This document shows, piece after piece, positions 1-8,884 of a DNA stretch of 64,000 nucleotides (position 1 is the stretch's first letter; the number at the start of each line of letters is the position of its first letter). This DNA is from Tumebacillus avium (GTDB lineage: Bacteria > Bacillota > Bacilli > Tumebacillales > Tumebacillaceae), in contig NZ_CP021434.1 of the NCBI RefSeq assembly GCF_002162355.1, positions 4,828,001 through 4,892,000 on the forward strand, read 5' to 3'. Position numbers and translations under genes: made by a program. The notes beneath the pieces were generated by a model. It ran no database searches, was not told the DNA's origin, and worked only from the letters and a program-made list of their open reading frames with translations.

Positions 1-20
1 CAGGAGCGTCGATCTCCACC

Positions 21-437
21 TCACACGTCACTCTTGCCATTTTTGTACTTGCTCCCGAGTCGTTCCGCCAGCTCCGCACGCAATTTTTCCGTATCGCGCA
101 CTTTGGTCAACGCCACAAATTCCCCGCGGCCTTCCCCTTGCAAAATCTCCAATCCTTCCGCCAGACGCTTCTCCTGCGAGTGATAGATGACCTGCAACCG
201 CTGCCACGGATACACCTTCGACTTCAGCAGGCGGCGCTCCACCACAAGCCCTTCGTCAGCCACCCGCAGCCCTTTCATCGCAAAATGCCGCATAAACAAC
301 AGCCCCAGCAGCAGCACATACAACAGCGCCAATACAATCGCTTCCTTCACCGTCTCCTGCGCCCAGATCATATACAACACCGGCAGCGTCATCACCAGCA
401 GCAGCCAGCCCATTTTGTTCTCATACCGATACAGCAT
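21..437 (-). CDS. Small membrane protein with PH-like (YdbS/YdbT-type) domain
   Basis: Complete 138-aa protein. Two hydrophobic segments lie at about residues 10-27 and 32-52, followed by a soluble basic and acidic tail that resembles the bacterial PH-like domain found after paired membrane helices in YdbS/YdbT-type proteins. The start is supported by an AGGAGG-like site just upstream of the ATG at 437. It lies downstream of the ferredoxin gene on the same strand, but a terminator-like hairpin separates them, so co-transcription is doubtful. The specific role is unknown; the domain match is by eye only. Confidence 0.6.
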   Translation of the reverse strand: MLYRYENKMGWLLLVMTLPVLYMIWAQETVKEAIVLALLYVLLLGLLFMRHFAMKGLRVADEGLVVERRLLKSKVYPWQRLQVIYHSQEKRLAEGLEILQGEGRGEFVALTKVRDTEKLRAELAERLGSKYKNGKSDV

Positions 438-459
438 CTCCCGTGCCTCCTCTTCATAG

Positions 460-486
460 AAAAACCGCCCCGGTTTCGGTGCGGCC
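460..486 (-). terminator. Rho-independent terminator after the ferredoxin gene
   Basis: On the minus strand a CCGC-ACCG/CGGG-GCGG hairpin is followed by a run of T, directly downstream of the ferredoxin stop codon. Confidence 0.6.
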
Positions 487-506
487 TTCTGTTCAACGTG
501 TATGTA

Positions 507-812
507 TTAGTCGCGAGCCGGGTGATCCACTTCCAAGTCGGCGTTGCACTCGACTTGGCAGCCCAGGCGATGGCCGTCATCGATGCGGAACAGCAGGAAG
601 TCGATCTCTTCTTCTGTCGGATCGTTGAGGTGCTCTTCGCCTTTCAAGATCTTCACGGAGCACTGACCGCATTCTGCGTTCATGCAGCCCCATTCCATCT
701 CGATGTGACGCTTCTTGCATTCTTCCAGCAGGTTCGCGCCCTTTGCAACTTCCATCGTTACAGTTTCGTTCGTTTCTTCCAAGTGAATGGTAACTTTCAC
801 CGTATCTGCCAT
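507..812 (-). CDS. 2Fe-2S plant-type ferredoxin
   Basis: A 101-aa one-electron carrier of the cytosol. The cluster ligands are visible as C-x4-C-x2-C in GCMNAECGQC near residues 40-50, and a fourth cysteine lies in GCQVEC near residue 85, typical of [2Fe-2S] beta-grasp ferredoxins. An upstream in-frame ATG at 827 is possible, but the GAGGT ribosome site sits correctly for the ATG at 812. It is monocistronic, with a terminator just downstream. The redox partner cannot be told from the neighbours. Confidence 0.85.
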   Translation of the reverse strand: MADTVKVTIHLEETNETVTMEVAKGANLLEECKKRHIEMEWGCMNAECGQCSVKILKGEEHLNDPTEEEIDFLLFRIDDGHRLGCQVECNADLEVDHPARD

Positions 813-933
813 GGTATCGGACCTCATTTCTCTCTGGTTTCAAGCCTAACACCTTCCAGTTTACCAGTAAAAAAGGGTTTCTGCCACTCTGCGCGAAGTA
901 GATAGACGATTCTAACAGAAAGAAGATGAAAAG

Positions 934-1905
934 ATGAGCATGCCCCTGTTAAACACCACACCTCCCGCCTACCGGGTCCGCCGCAAGCGGAAATGGCTGC
1001 GCGTGAGCCTCACTGTCGCGATACTTCTCTTACTTTTGTTGCCCCTGCTCTCCGGTTACGTCACGTGGAGCCTGACCCATCCCGAACGCCGTCCGATCGA
1101 AGTGACGCCAAAGGACATCGGCGTAACCTATCAAGACATCGACTTCACCTCCGCCGACGGCACGCCGCTCAAAGGCTGGTTCCTGCCGGCAACATCAGGC
1201 AAAACGGACCGCCTGATCGTTTTCGCCCACGGCTACTCCGGCAACCGCGTCGCCGACAAACCGTCGCTGCCGACCGCCAAAGCTTTGACTCAGAACGGGT
1301 TTTCCGTCCTGATGTTCGACTTCCGCAACCACGGCGTGTCGGGCGGCGACCTGACCACCGTCGGTTTAAATGAAAAAGAAGACCTGATCGCGGCCGTCCA
1401 CTATGCGGAGGAACAAGGCTACGGCACGAAAGGCATCGGCTTGCTCGGCTTCTCGATGGGCGCGTCGACCGCCCTGCTTGCCGCAGCCGACCTGCCCGAT
1501 GTAAAGGCGCTGATCGCCGACAGCCCGTTCTCCGACCTGCGCCCGTATCTCGAGGAGAACATGCCGCACTGGTCGCACCTGCCCGATTTTCCGTTCACCA
1601 ACCTGATCCTCTGGGAACTGCCGATGTTGATCGACCATTCTCCGGATGAAGTCTCGCCGCTCAAAGCGACCGAGCACCTGACCACCCGCCCGATCCTCTT
1701 CATCCACGGCGGCAAAGACGACGCGATCAACCGCGCCCATTCCGAAAAGCTGATCACCGCCCTCGCGCCCAACCAGCCCGAACTCTGGTCGATCCCACCA
1801 GCCAAACACGTCGGCACCTGGGAGCTCGACCCGGTGACCTACATGGACCGCGTGGTCGCCTTTTTCCAACAGCATATAGAAGAAATAGACCAAAACAAAA
1901 TATAA
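934..1905 (+). CDS. Membrane-anchored alpha/beta hydrolase
   Basis: 323 aa. An N-terminal basic stretch and one transmembrane helix (about residues 28-47) precede an alpha/beta hydrolase domain. The nucleophile elbow is GFSMG at about residue 173, the oxyanion region is FAHGYSGN near 103, and the late acid and histidine lie in HGGKDD and AKHVGTW. This is the layout of the YfhR/FrsA-like serine hydrolases found in many Bacillales. The substrate is not predictable. A hairpin terminator follows. Confidence 0.8.
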   Translation: MSMPLLNTTPPAYRVRRKRKWLRVSLTVAILLLLLLPLLSGYVTWSLTHPERRPIEVTPKDIGVTYQDIDFTSADGTPLKGWFLPATSGKTDRLIVFAHGYSGNRVADKPSLPTAKALTQNGFSVLMFDFRNHGVSGGDLTTVGLNEKEDLIAAVHYAEEQGYGTKGIGLLGFSMGASTALLAAADLPDVKALIADSPFSDLRPYLEENMPHWSHLPDFPFTNLILWELPMLIDHSPDEVSPLKATEHLTTRPILFIHGGKDDAINRAHSEKLITALAPNQPELWSIPPAKHVGTWELDPVTYMDRVVAFFQQHIEEIDQNKI

Positions 1906-1923
1906 TAACAGATATATCTCCTC

Positions 1924-1948
1924 CCCTCCACATAACGGAGGGTTTTTT
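1924..1948 (+). terminator. Rho-independent terminator
   Basis: CCCTCC / GGAGGG stem with a 7-nt loop followed by six T, just after the hydrolase gene. Confidence 0.75.
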
Positions 1949-2064
1949 AAATAAACGTTCACTCCGTTATTGCAATTCGTTCAACTCTCCCCACTTGATT
2001 TCAAAGCCTAATTCATAAGAATTGAGCATATCTATCCATTGAGAAAAAGATCGGGGGGAGTAGA

Positions 2065-3741
2065 ATGTACCGAAAACCTTTGTTTGTTCATTCCGACCAA
2101 ACTATTTATCTAATTGAATCTCTCGATTCAAATCGAGAGGTCTCAGAAAAACTTAATCAATTTTCAGAACAGGTTAAAGCACCTGAAGGTGTATTTACCT
2201 TTAAAATCACCCCGCATTCCATTTGGTCTGCAGCTGCGAGAAAACTAAGTTCATCAGAAATCATTTCTTTCTTAAAAGAACATTCACAGAACCACATCCA
2301 ACCAGCTCTAGAAGAAATGATACATAGGCACATAAAGGAATTTGGGACACTAAAACTGATCCGAAGTAACGATTATCTCGACTTAGAAGCAATACATCCC
2401 TCCATTATCTCAAAGATTCAAAACGAGACTGAATTAATAGCACTAGAACCAATAAAGGTCGACGACCGTACCTTACGATTTACGTCAACTAATCGCTCAA
2501 AAATCAAAGAAACCCTTTTCAATCTTAATTTCTTTGTGAGTGATGAAAGTAATACGTTCGGTGAACCACTGGAAATTCGATTAAATCCAAAAACCAAATC
2601 AGATATGTACTTTACACTCAGACCATATCAAGATGACGCCGTGAACTCCTACCTTGAATATAGTGAAAGTACTGGCGGAGGCGTTATTATGATGCCACCA
2701 ACCTCTGGTAAAACAATAGTTGGTTTGAAGATCATTGAGCAACTTAAAACCTGCACATTAGTCCTAGTTGAGAATTTTGCAAGCGGTTCAAAATGGCTGA
2801 GAGAGCTCTCGGATAAAACAGACCTCTCTAAAAATAGTATCGGATATTTTCAAGGAGATCCATCAGATATCAAGCCTATTACAATTGCTGAATACCCTCA
2901 GTTTAAAAATATAGACGCATTAGAGTCTATTCAAACTGTTGATTGGGGACTTATTATATATGACAACGCACACCGTTTACCTGCTGATACATTTAGTCAA
3001 ACAGTCGACATACCTTCATACAAAAAACTTGGATTTGCTTCTACATTGGCTCGGTCTGATCAAAAAGGGCAACTTGTACACGCTTGGATTGGACCGAAAC
3101 TATATGAAATTCTGCCACGAACTCTTGAAATACAAGGATTTGTGAAGTCAGTCTCGTGCATGGAAGTACGTATTCCGCTTCAAGGTGAAGACTTAGATCA
3201 TTACAACTACTCTAGAGCTCGAGAAGACACCCCATCTATGTTAAAAATCGCTGCAATGAACCCAAATAAAATAACAAGTCTTAAGCCGATTCTAGTACCA
3301 AATATGTCCGAAAACATTCTGATAGTTTCATACAAACCAGCGCTTGCTAAACAAATTTCTAACGAATTTGACTATCCGTTCATTCACACATCCACTCTAG
3401 ATAAGGAACTTCAGAGCATCATCGATTTGTTTAATTTGCGTAAAAAAACAAGACTGGTAACCACTTCCATTTCCGAGCAGATCCCAATCACAAGTATTGA
3501 CGTAATGGTTGCTCTTTCCTACAATCACGGTTCCGAACGAGAAGAATATTTAAGGGTAGGAAAGTTGATGTTCCCTGAGAAGGGTACATCGAAAGGCGTA
3601 TTAGTTTCCTTTGTATCGGAGAACACGGTAGAAGAGGGTGCCTACACTCGACGTCGTAGAAGTATGATCAGAAATGGGTATCGATACAAAATTACCAGCT
3701 TGAGTGATCTATTGGAAGGGAAGGTGACAATATGGGATTGA
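2065..3741 (+). CDS. XPB-like SF2 helicase with degenerate catalytic motifs
   Basis: 558 aa. The N-terminal ~180 residues match no domain I know. RecA fold 1 begins at LRPYQDDAV (about 186), with Walker A PPTSGKT at 211-217. The Walker B position reads YDNAH (299-303), so the catalytic Glu of DE-x-H is Asn301. The C-terminal fold ends in an XPB-like motif VI region, SEREEYLRVGKLMFPEKG (about 490-507), where the usual QRxGR is LRVGK. XPB relatives unwind or translocate on DNA; loss of the Glu suggests weak or absent ATP hydrolysis. The start has a strong GGGGGAG site. The 3' end overlaps the next gene by 10 bp. The DNA is much more AT-rich than its flanks, suggesting acquisition. Confidence 0.7.
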   Translation: MYRKPLFVHSDQTIYLIESLDSNREVSEKLNQFSEQVKAPEGVFTFKITPHSIWSAAARKLSSSEIISFLKEHSQNHIQPALEEMIHRHIKEFGTLKLIRSNDYLDLEAIHPSIISKIQNETELIALEPIKVDDRTLRFTSTNRSKIKETLFNLNFFVSDESNTFGEPLEIRLNPKTKSDMYFTLRPYQDDAVNSYLEYSESTGGGVIMMPPTSGKTIVGLKIIEQLKTCTLVLVENFASGSKWLRELSDKTDLSKNSIGYFQGDPSDIKPITIAEYPQFKNIDALESIQTVDWGLIIYDNAHRLPADTFSQTVDIPSYKKLGFASTLARSDQKGQLVHAWIGPKLYEILPRTLEIQGFVKSVSCMEVRIPLQGEDLDHYNYSRAREDTPSMLKIAAMNPNKITSLKPILVPNMSENILIVSYKPALAKQISNEFDYPFIHTSTLDKELQSIIDLFNLRKKTRLVTTSISEQIPITSIDVMVALSYNHGSEREEYLRVGKLMFPEKGTSKGVLVSFVSENTVEEGAYTRRRRSMIRNGYRYKITSLSDLLEGKVTIWD

Positions 3742-4880
3742 ATCTCATGGATTGGTTAGATAGATGCTCGAAAGAGCGTCTTCAAAGCATTACAAAAATA
3801 CTTTATATTGAAGCGCCAGGGCAAACGGTAGGCTATATGAAAAACAAAATCGCAGATTATCTGTTGGATTCAAAGAAACTTGATAAAATCCTACAGACAC
3901 TTGAGCCCAATCTTAGAGAAACGCTGCGTCATTTTGCATTGATCGGTGAAAAAAGAATAGGAGGCAGATATGGCGTTTATCTTGAAACGCTTGGGATTCT
4001 ACATGAAGGAGTCATGCCTGATGACCTTTTTGAACTAATGCAACATGCACTGCTAGATGTCACGACCCGATTTGACGACGTTATCATCGCTCACCAGCCA
4101 AGTCCATTTTTAAACCTTGTTCTCTACGTTAGTGTTCTGTTAAATTGTGACATGAAGCTAAAATACAATACACCGAAAAATCGTAGCAACAGTCATACTA
4201 AAATCATGGAAAAATCAATGATATATACGGACCAAAATTTATCGCATATATTTAAATATATGCTTCAGAAAGGCTTTTACGAAATTTATGAAGGAGAAAT
4301 GATTTGTAATAGTACAAAAGTTCAGCAGTGGTTCGATCCGGGGTCACAAGCATCAGAAATTCGAGAGTTTTACAATTTTCTGCTCAGAAGAAGAAACGCG
4401 GAAAATCTAAATGGTTTCTTAGAAAAATTGTCAACTTGGCAAAATAGCATAGATGATTGGGTTTTAGTTGATGTTTTGTTAAGTTCCCTTTCCGGTGCAG
4501 CATCCATTGAGAAAATTGAATCGTTTGGTTTGATTCGTTTTCATAGCCATGAGGGGAAGATGTATGCTCAGCTTACCCCAGAAGCATGGTTACTCACAAA
4601 AGATGACTATCCACTGGTCTGGAGGGAAAAACAAATGCTTCTATCTGCTGACTACGACCTGTTAATCCCTTATACTTTTGACCCTTTTATTATTGCTATG
4701 GCGTTAAAGTATGCTGATCTGTCCAGTAATGATGTTTTCCTTGTATTTGATATTTACAAGGTAGTTGAAAAAACGGAGCCTAGTACTTGTGTTCAAAACT
4801 TTGTTAAGGAAGTGATTGAGCGGACCGTCAAAGTCCCAAATGTTGTTGATTACGAATTCCAAAGAATTTTGTCTGCATAA
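3732..4880 (+). CDS. Partner of XPB-like helicase, possible helicase-associated (XPB N-terminal-like) protein
   Basis: 382 aa, mostly helical, with no catalytic motif that I recognise. The first ~60 residues (LQSITKILYIEAPGQTVGYM, then a Leu-rich helix) recall the helicase-associated winged-helix and DNA-damage-recognition segments that precede XPB in other bacteria; this is a weak resemblance. It starts inside the end of the helicase gene with an AAGGTG ribosome site, so translation is coupled and the two products probably act together. It shares the AT-rich composition of the helicase gene. A hairpin terminator follows. Confidence 0.45.
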   Translation: MGLNLMDWLDRCSKERLQSITKILYIEAPGQTVGYMKNKIADYLLDSKKLDKILQTLEPNLRETLRHFALIGEKRIGGRYGVYLETLGILHEGVMPDDLFELMQHALLDVTTRFDDVIIAHQPSPFLNLVLYVSVLLNCDMKLKYNTPKNRSNSHTKIMEKSMIYTDQNLSHIFKYMLQKGFYEIYEGEMICNSTKVQQWFDPGSQASEIREFYNFLLRRRNAENLNGFLEKLSTWQNSIDDWVLVDVLLSSLSGAASIEKIESFGLIRFHSHEGKMYAQLTPEAWLLTKDDYPLVWREKQMLLSADYDLLIPYTFDPFIIAMALKYADLSSNDVFLVFDIYKVVEKTEPSTCVQNFVKEVIERTVKVPNVVDYEFQRILSA

Positions 4881-4896
4881 ATCCATCCCTTTGCGC

Positions 4897-4928
4897 ATCC
4901 CCTTCTGTCCAAACAGGAGGGGATTTCT
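4897..4928 (+). terminator. Rho-independent terminator
   Basis: A 12-bp stem ATCCCCTTCTGT / ACAGGAGGGGAT with a CCAA loop, followed by TTTCT, closes the helicase pair. Confidence 0.7.
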
Positions 4929-4954
4929 ATTGCCACAAGTTATATCAATAAGAT

Positions 4955-4987
4955 AAACGATCTTAGCGGCTCAGGCTAAGATCGTTT
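4955..4987. terminator. Bidirectional terminator between convergent genes
   Basis: A 13-bp perfect stem AAACGATCTTAGC / GCTAAGATCGTTT lies between the convergent helicase pair and permease genes, with A/T-rich flanks on both sides. Confidence 0.65.
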
Positions 4988-5032
4988 ATAAACTGCAACC
5001 TTTCGCCTGACAATATCAAACCGATCACTTTC

Positions 5033-6508
5033 TCATTTCAAGATGATCGGCACCGATTCGCCCGGACCGCCTTTTGCCGACTGGATGCGCCCCGTCCCGA
5101 TCATCTCCAGCACCCAGAATTCCACTTCGCCTTGCGGATTCTGCACCTGCAGTTCCACGTCATAACCGTGCTGCCCGTTCGCCTGTTTGAAAACCCGCTC
5201 CGCTTTCAGGAACTTGTACTCCCCGGAAGACAAAGCCTCTAGCCAGCTGTCAAACGGCTGTGGCGGTTGCTTGGAAGGAATCGCGAAAAAGGCTGCTTGC
5301 GCGCTGTCCCACCGATTTTGCTTCAAAAATTTCATGAACTCCCCCGCATTGACCAGCGTGGACTCCAAGCCCATCTCGTTCGCCCCGGTGATCACCTGAT
5401 CGACCGCGCTTGCGCCAAACTCGCCGTTCGCCGCCACCGCTTCCGGCGCTTTGTTCGGCGCGAGCAGCACCAGCGCCAAACAGCCTGCGACCACAACACC
5501 GGCCGCTCCGACCGCTCGTTTGTTCTTCCACACCTTTTGCCCGCGATAGAAAGCCGGATGCTCCATCCGCTGCTGCAGCGCATGTGCAAAATACGAAAGG
5601 ATCAGCACCGACACCGCCATAAACGCACACGGCGCGGCCACCAGCCATTGATAGCTGTTAATATAACCGATGCCGTACGCGATCATGGCTCCCCATTCGC
5701 CGGTCATCGACAACAGAATAAAGTTGATCTGCGTTTCATGGCCGAGGTGAAACGGTTCACTCCCGCCGATAAACACGCTGAGCACCGCCAACTGCCCGAC
5801 CAAAAACAGCACCTGCACCAGTTCCGTCACGAACCCGTACAACAGCTCCGGCCGCAGATGCGGGAACAGATGCCGCCATACGATCCGGCTCGTCGATGCC
5901 CCCAAGGCACGGGAAGCGCTGATAAATTCCTTGTCACTGAAAAATTTCGCCCGGTCAGCGAACTGATCGGCCAGCGGAAAAATCCCAGCCCCGACCAGCA
6001 TCAGGAACACCACGAGGCCAAAAAACAGCACGCGCGGGTCGTTCGGCATCAACCCCTGGTTGATGTACAGCTGCCCCGCCAACTGATACAGCGCCGTAAA
6101 CAAGATCAGCACCGCCGGCACCGACGTCGTCACGATCTGCAACACCCGGATCACGCCGCGCAATCGGCCGGTCGCTCCGCTGTACAGCCCGATGGGCACA
6201 GCCAGCAGAAAACGCGTCGCCGTCACCAGCAAGCCAAAGCCAATCGTGTACTTCGCACCGTTCAACAGCAAGCTCAGCATGTCGTACCCGCGATGATCCG
6301 TCCCCAGCCAATGTTCACGGCTCGGCGCAAACGGCGGCATGACCATCTGCTTTTTGCCGTCGATCACCTGTTCCACCATCTGTACCTTGTCGAGGTCCCC
6401 GATCGTGCTCGGCATCAGATAGCTGCCAAACACCGTCACCACCGCCAGCAGAAGCAGCAGCGTCCAGGCCAGCCCGTATTGAAACCGCATTCCGCTCAGC
6501 GTCATCAT
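5033..6508 (-). CDS. ABC transporter permease, OppC/DppC-like, with C-terminal extension
   Basis: 491 aa. The first ~310 residues form a DppC-type permease: an N-terminal helix, an extracytoplasmic segment with WLGTDHRGYDMLS, then the five-helix core with the EAA-type cytoplasmic loop ASRALGASTSRIVWRHLFP (about 200). A further helix near 335 is followed by a ~140-aa soluble region outside the membrane that standard DppC proteins (about 300 aa) lack. Its start is 1 base from the stop of the paired permease upstream. No ATPase or binding protein is adjacent, so partners must be encoded elsewhere. Confidence 0.8.
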   Translation of the reverse strand: MMTLSGMRFQYGLAWTLLLLLAVVTVFGSYLMPSTIGDLDKVQMVEQVIDGKKQMVMPPFAPSREHWLGTDHRGYDMLSLLLNGAKYTIGFGLLVTATRFLLAVPIGLYSGATGRLRGVIRVLQIVTTSVPAVLILFTALYQLAGQLYINQGLMPNDPRVLFFGLVVFLMLVGAGIFPLADQFADRAKFFSDKEFISASRALGASTSRIVWRHLFPHLRPELLYGFVTELVQVLFLVGQLAVLSVFIGGSEPFHLGHETQINFILLSMTGEWGAMIAYGIGYINSYQWLVAAPCAFMAVSVLILSYFAHALQQRMEHPAFYRGQKVWKNKRAVGAAGVVVAGCLALVLLAPNKAPEAVAANGEFGASAVDQVITGANEMGLESTLVNAGEFMKFLKQNRWDSAQAAFFAIPSKQPPQPFDSWLEALSSGEYKFLKAERVFKQANGQHGYDVELQVQNPQGEVEFWVLEMIGTGRIQSAKGGPGESVPIILK

Positions 6509-6509
6509 G

Positions 6510-7589
6510 CTACTTCCCCTCCTTAAACGCCACAGCCCGGCGGTGGCGCACCAAAGCGATCAACCCGTTCGTGACCAGCGTAAACACCGCCAGAATCGCG
6601 CAAGTCACCGGCAACGACGACACCGAAGTCACCCCGTCGGCAAATGCGTAGCCCCCTAAACCAAACGTCCAGGTGATCACTTCCGCCGCCACCATCGACG
6701 TCACCGCGACCAACACCATGCGCGGCAGAACGGCCAGCAGATCCTCCCACGTATTGCGCAGCAGATGCGACAGGACGACCATCGGACGAGTCAGCCCTTT
6801 GGCATAGGCGGTGCGCACATACGCCTCCTGCCACTCGCGGGCAAAGGCCAGCCGCAGCGTTCCATACAAAATCGCCCCCGGCAACAAAGCAATCCCCAGC
6901 AGCGGCACCAAAAACGGCGTCTGATCCCCGAACTGCATCGCCACGATCAGCGGTTTCCCCGCCTGCTTGTCGATCACAATCGCCGCATACTGGATCATCA
7001 CGATCAAAAAGAAATCGGGCAGTGACAGCAGCACCCGGTTCAGCACATCCAGCACCTTGCCCACCCGTGGCAGAAGCACCGCGAGCAGGACCGTCAAAAG
7101 TCCGCCGACAGCGGCCAGCACAAACGCCGGGATCAGGTAGGAAAACGTCCGCTGCACCATATCGCCCAAATGCCGCTCCAGCGGTTCATTGCGCGGATAG
7201 ATATCCGTCTGGAACGTGATCTCGCCCAGCTCGCCTTTTGCATAAAATTCAACGGAGCGCTTCAGCACCACCCCGTACTGCTCCCAATCAATACGTGGGA
7301 ACGCCGGCACCACAACTGTCAAATCGATCTGCCTGTCCATCTTCAGCAGCTGTTTGTATTTCTGCTCCTCCGCTTCCGGATAACCGACGATGATGCTCGG
7401 CTCTTTCTGAATCAGCGTCAAGCCCGGATAGCGGGCCACGATCTCTTCCGCTTTTGCGCCAGGCATGATCGTGATCTGCACCCGGTCATGCGCAACCGCG
7501 TCGATCGCGTAGCCCAAATTACTGACCAATAAGATGCCTGCGAGTACGCAGACGACAAGCATAAGTCCTTTTAGTAAACGAATCATCAT
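6510..7589 (-). CDS. ABC transporter permease, OppB/DppB-like
   Basis: 359 aa. An N-terminal helix (residues 7-27) is followed by a ~125-aa extracytoplasmic domain and then the permease core with its EAA-like loop, YVRTAYAKGLTRPMVVLSHL (about 270). This fits the OppB/DppB half of a peptide or nickel-type importer. The large domain after the first helix is unusual for the family. It is the first gene of a two-gene operon with the OppC-like permease. The substrate is unknown. Confidence 0.78.
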   Translation of the reverse strand: MMIRLLKGLMLVVCVLAGILLVSNLGYAIDAVAHDRVQITIMPGAKAEEIVARYPGLTLIQKEPSIIVGYPEAEEQKYKQLLKMDRQIDLTVVVPAFPRIDWEQYGVVLKRSVEFYAKGELGEITFQTDIYPRNEPLERHLGDMVQRTFSYLIPAFVLAAVGGLLTVLLAVLLPRVGKVLDVLNRVLLSLPDFFLIVMIQYAAIVIDKQAGKPLIVAMQFGDQTPFLVPLLGIALLPGAILYGTLRLAFAREWQEAYVRTAYAKGLTRPMVVLSHLLRNTWEDLLAVLPRMVLVAVTSMVAAEVITWTFGLGGYAFADGVTSVSSLPVTCAILAVFTLVTNGLIALVRHRRAVAFKEGK

Positions 7590-7633
7590 ATGAGATCAAC
7601 TCCCTGCTACACCAATTAATTCCAATGTAGCAC

Positions 7634-7674
7634 AAAAAAAAGGTGCGTCGAGAATATTTCCTCAATTCGCACCC
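7634..7674 (-). terminator. Terminator of the SLH-3D gene
   Basis: On the minus strand GGGTGCG / CGCACC pair around a long A/T-rich loop, followed by eight T. Confidence 0.55.
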
Positions 7675-7709
7675 TTTGTAACTATATTGTAAATTTCTTG
7701 CAATCAAAA

Positions 7710-8681
7710 CTAATCCAAAATGTAAACATCCATCGCCTTGCGCCCAAACAGGCGGGCGGAGTAGTAGTCCGGATGGAACAGATCAACGCGCAGATTCTTG
7801 ATCGCGCCGCCCGTGTCACCCGCGATCCCGTAGCCGTAGCCCGGAATGTACAGATGCGAGCCGAGAGCGATCTGTGCCGGGTCGACGGCGACCATGCCGA
7901 CGCGCGGATTGATGCCGGTGTACGCCGGGTTGCCCGAGTAGGTGTAGGCGGTCGCTTCTGTCGCTTTTTTCGTGTGGTAGTTCACGCCCATTCCGCCGCG
8001 CGACGAGATGTTGAACACCTTCGTCGGCGTCGGCCGCTGCATGATCGCGTGGTAGAGGAACGTCGCCACTTCCTCGCGTGTTGCGTAGCGTTTCGGAGCG
8101 ACTTTGCCGCCCGATCCGTGAATGATGTTTGCATTGGTCGCGTAGGCGACCGCTTTCACCGCCCAGGACGAGATGCTTCCGCGGTCGGTGTAGCCGGAAA
8201 TGGCGCGGGAATAGGCGGTGTAGCTCATGCGGCGCGCCGACTCCGATTCCTTGCCGAGGGCGCTGACCGTCATTTTGATCATTTCTTCCCGACTTAACGG
8301 TTTGTTCGGTTGGAACACGCCGTCGGCGGTTCCACTCGTGACGCCCAGCCGATAGGATAGCTCCGCGTAGGTGGTGTACCATTCTCCCCGCGGGACGTCG
8401 CGAAACACTCCTTTATAAGGATCTGCGAGCGGCAGTTTCTTGGCGTTGATCAGCATCGCCGCAAACTCTGCCCGCGTCACTTGCTGTGTGGGCCGGAATG
8501 TGCCGTCAGAAAAGCCTTGGATGATGTGGTGGCTGTACATCGAAAGAATTTCGGTTTTTGCATACGACTTGTCGATATCGCTGAATGGATTTCCACTTGC
8601 CGCCTCTGTGGTCTGTGGCATGGCCAAAAACATGGTGGCAGCCAGCGCCAGCAAAGGCAGTGCTTTGATGATTTTTTTCAT
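7710..8681 (-). CDS. Secreted cell-wall protein: SLH domains plus C-terminal 3D domain
   Basis: 323 aa. The start at 8681 is chosen because AGGAGG lies just ahead and a signal peptide follows directly (MKKIIKALPLLALAATMFLA, cleavage near TEA). Three S-layer homology units lie at about residues 30-200, each with a TREEF/SREEM-type signature; they bind pyruvylated wall polysaccharide. The C-terminal ~95 residues are a 3D domain, with DPAQIALGSHLYIPGYG and an AGDTGG motif, as in MltA-like and YabE/YocH wall hydrolases. It is probably a surface-anchored muramidase-type lytic enzyme. Its terminator lies downstream. Confidence 0.88.
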   Translation of the reverse strand: MKKIIKALPLLALAATMFLAMPQTTEAASGNPFSDIDKSYAKTEILSMYSHHIIQGFSDGTFRPTQQVTRAEFAAMLINAKKLPLADPYKGVFRDVPRGEWYTTYAELSYRLGVTSGTADGVFQPNKPLSREEMIKMTVSALGKESESARRMSYTAYSRAISGYTDRGSISSWAVKAVAYATNANIIHGSGGKVAPKRYATREEVATFLYHAIMQRPTPTKVFNISSRGGMGVNYHTKKATEATAYTYSGNPAYTGINPRVGMVAVDPAQIALGSHLYIPGYGYGIAGDTGGAIKNLRVDLFHPDYYSARLFGRKAMDVYILD

Positions 8682-8811
8682 GATCTCCTCCTGCTTGCTT
8701 TCTCCCTGTGCCCCCGTGCACATGTACAAAGTTCGGAGTTTGTCCCGGTTTTCTGTCTCCTACTTTCGACTTACTTCGACAGACCCCCTGCGAGAAAAGC
8801 CCCTCCTCTTT

Positions 8812-8838
8812 TTGGCAAGGCTCCTTTTCGTGTATAAT
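8812..8838 (+). promoter_or_regulatory. Probable sigma-A promoter of the cyclophilin gene
   Basis: A perfect TATAAT at 8833-8838 lies 46 bases before the ATG. A TTGGCA at 8812 is the best -35, but the spacing is short at 15. Confidence 0.5.
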
Positions 8839-8884
8839 GGGATAGGTAAGCAGCAAGTACATAACGAAAGGCAGTGACTACATA

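Noticed and set aside
138..905. 255-aa plus-strand open frame
   Set aside because: It runs antisense to the PH-like and ferredoxin genes, is rich in His/Gln/Arg as expected for an antisense frame of GC-rich DNA, and has no ribosome site.
5267..6526. 419-aa plus-strand open frame
   Set aside because: Antisense shadow of the OppC-like permease; its composition (Arg, His, Gln runs) is typical of a shadow frame.
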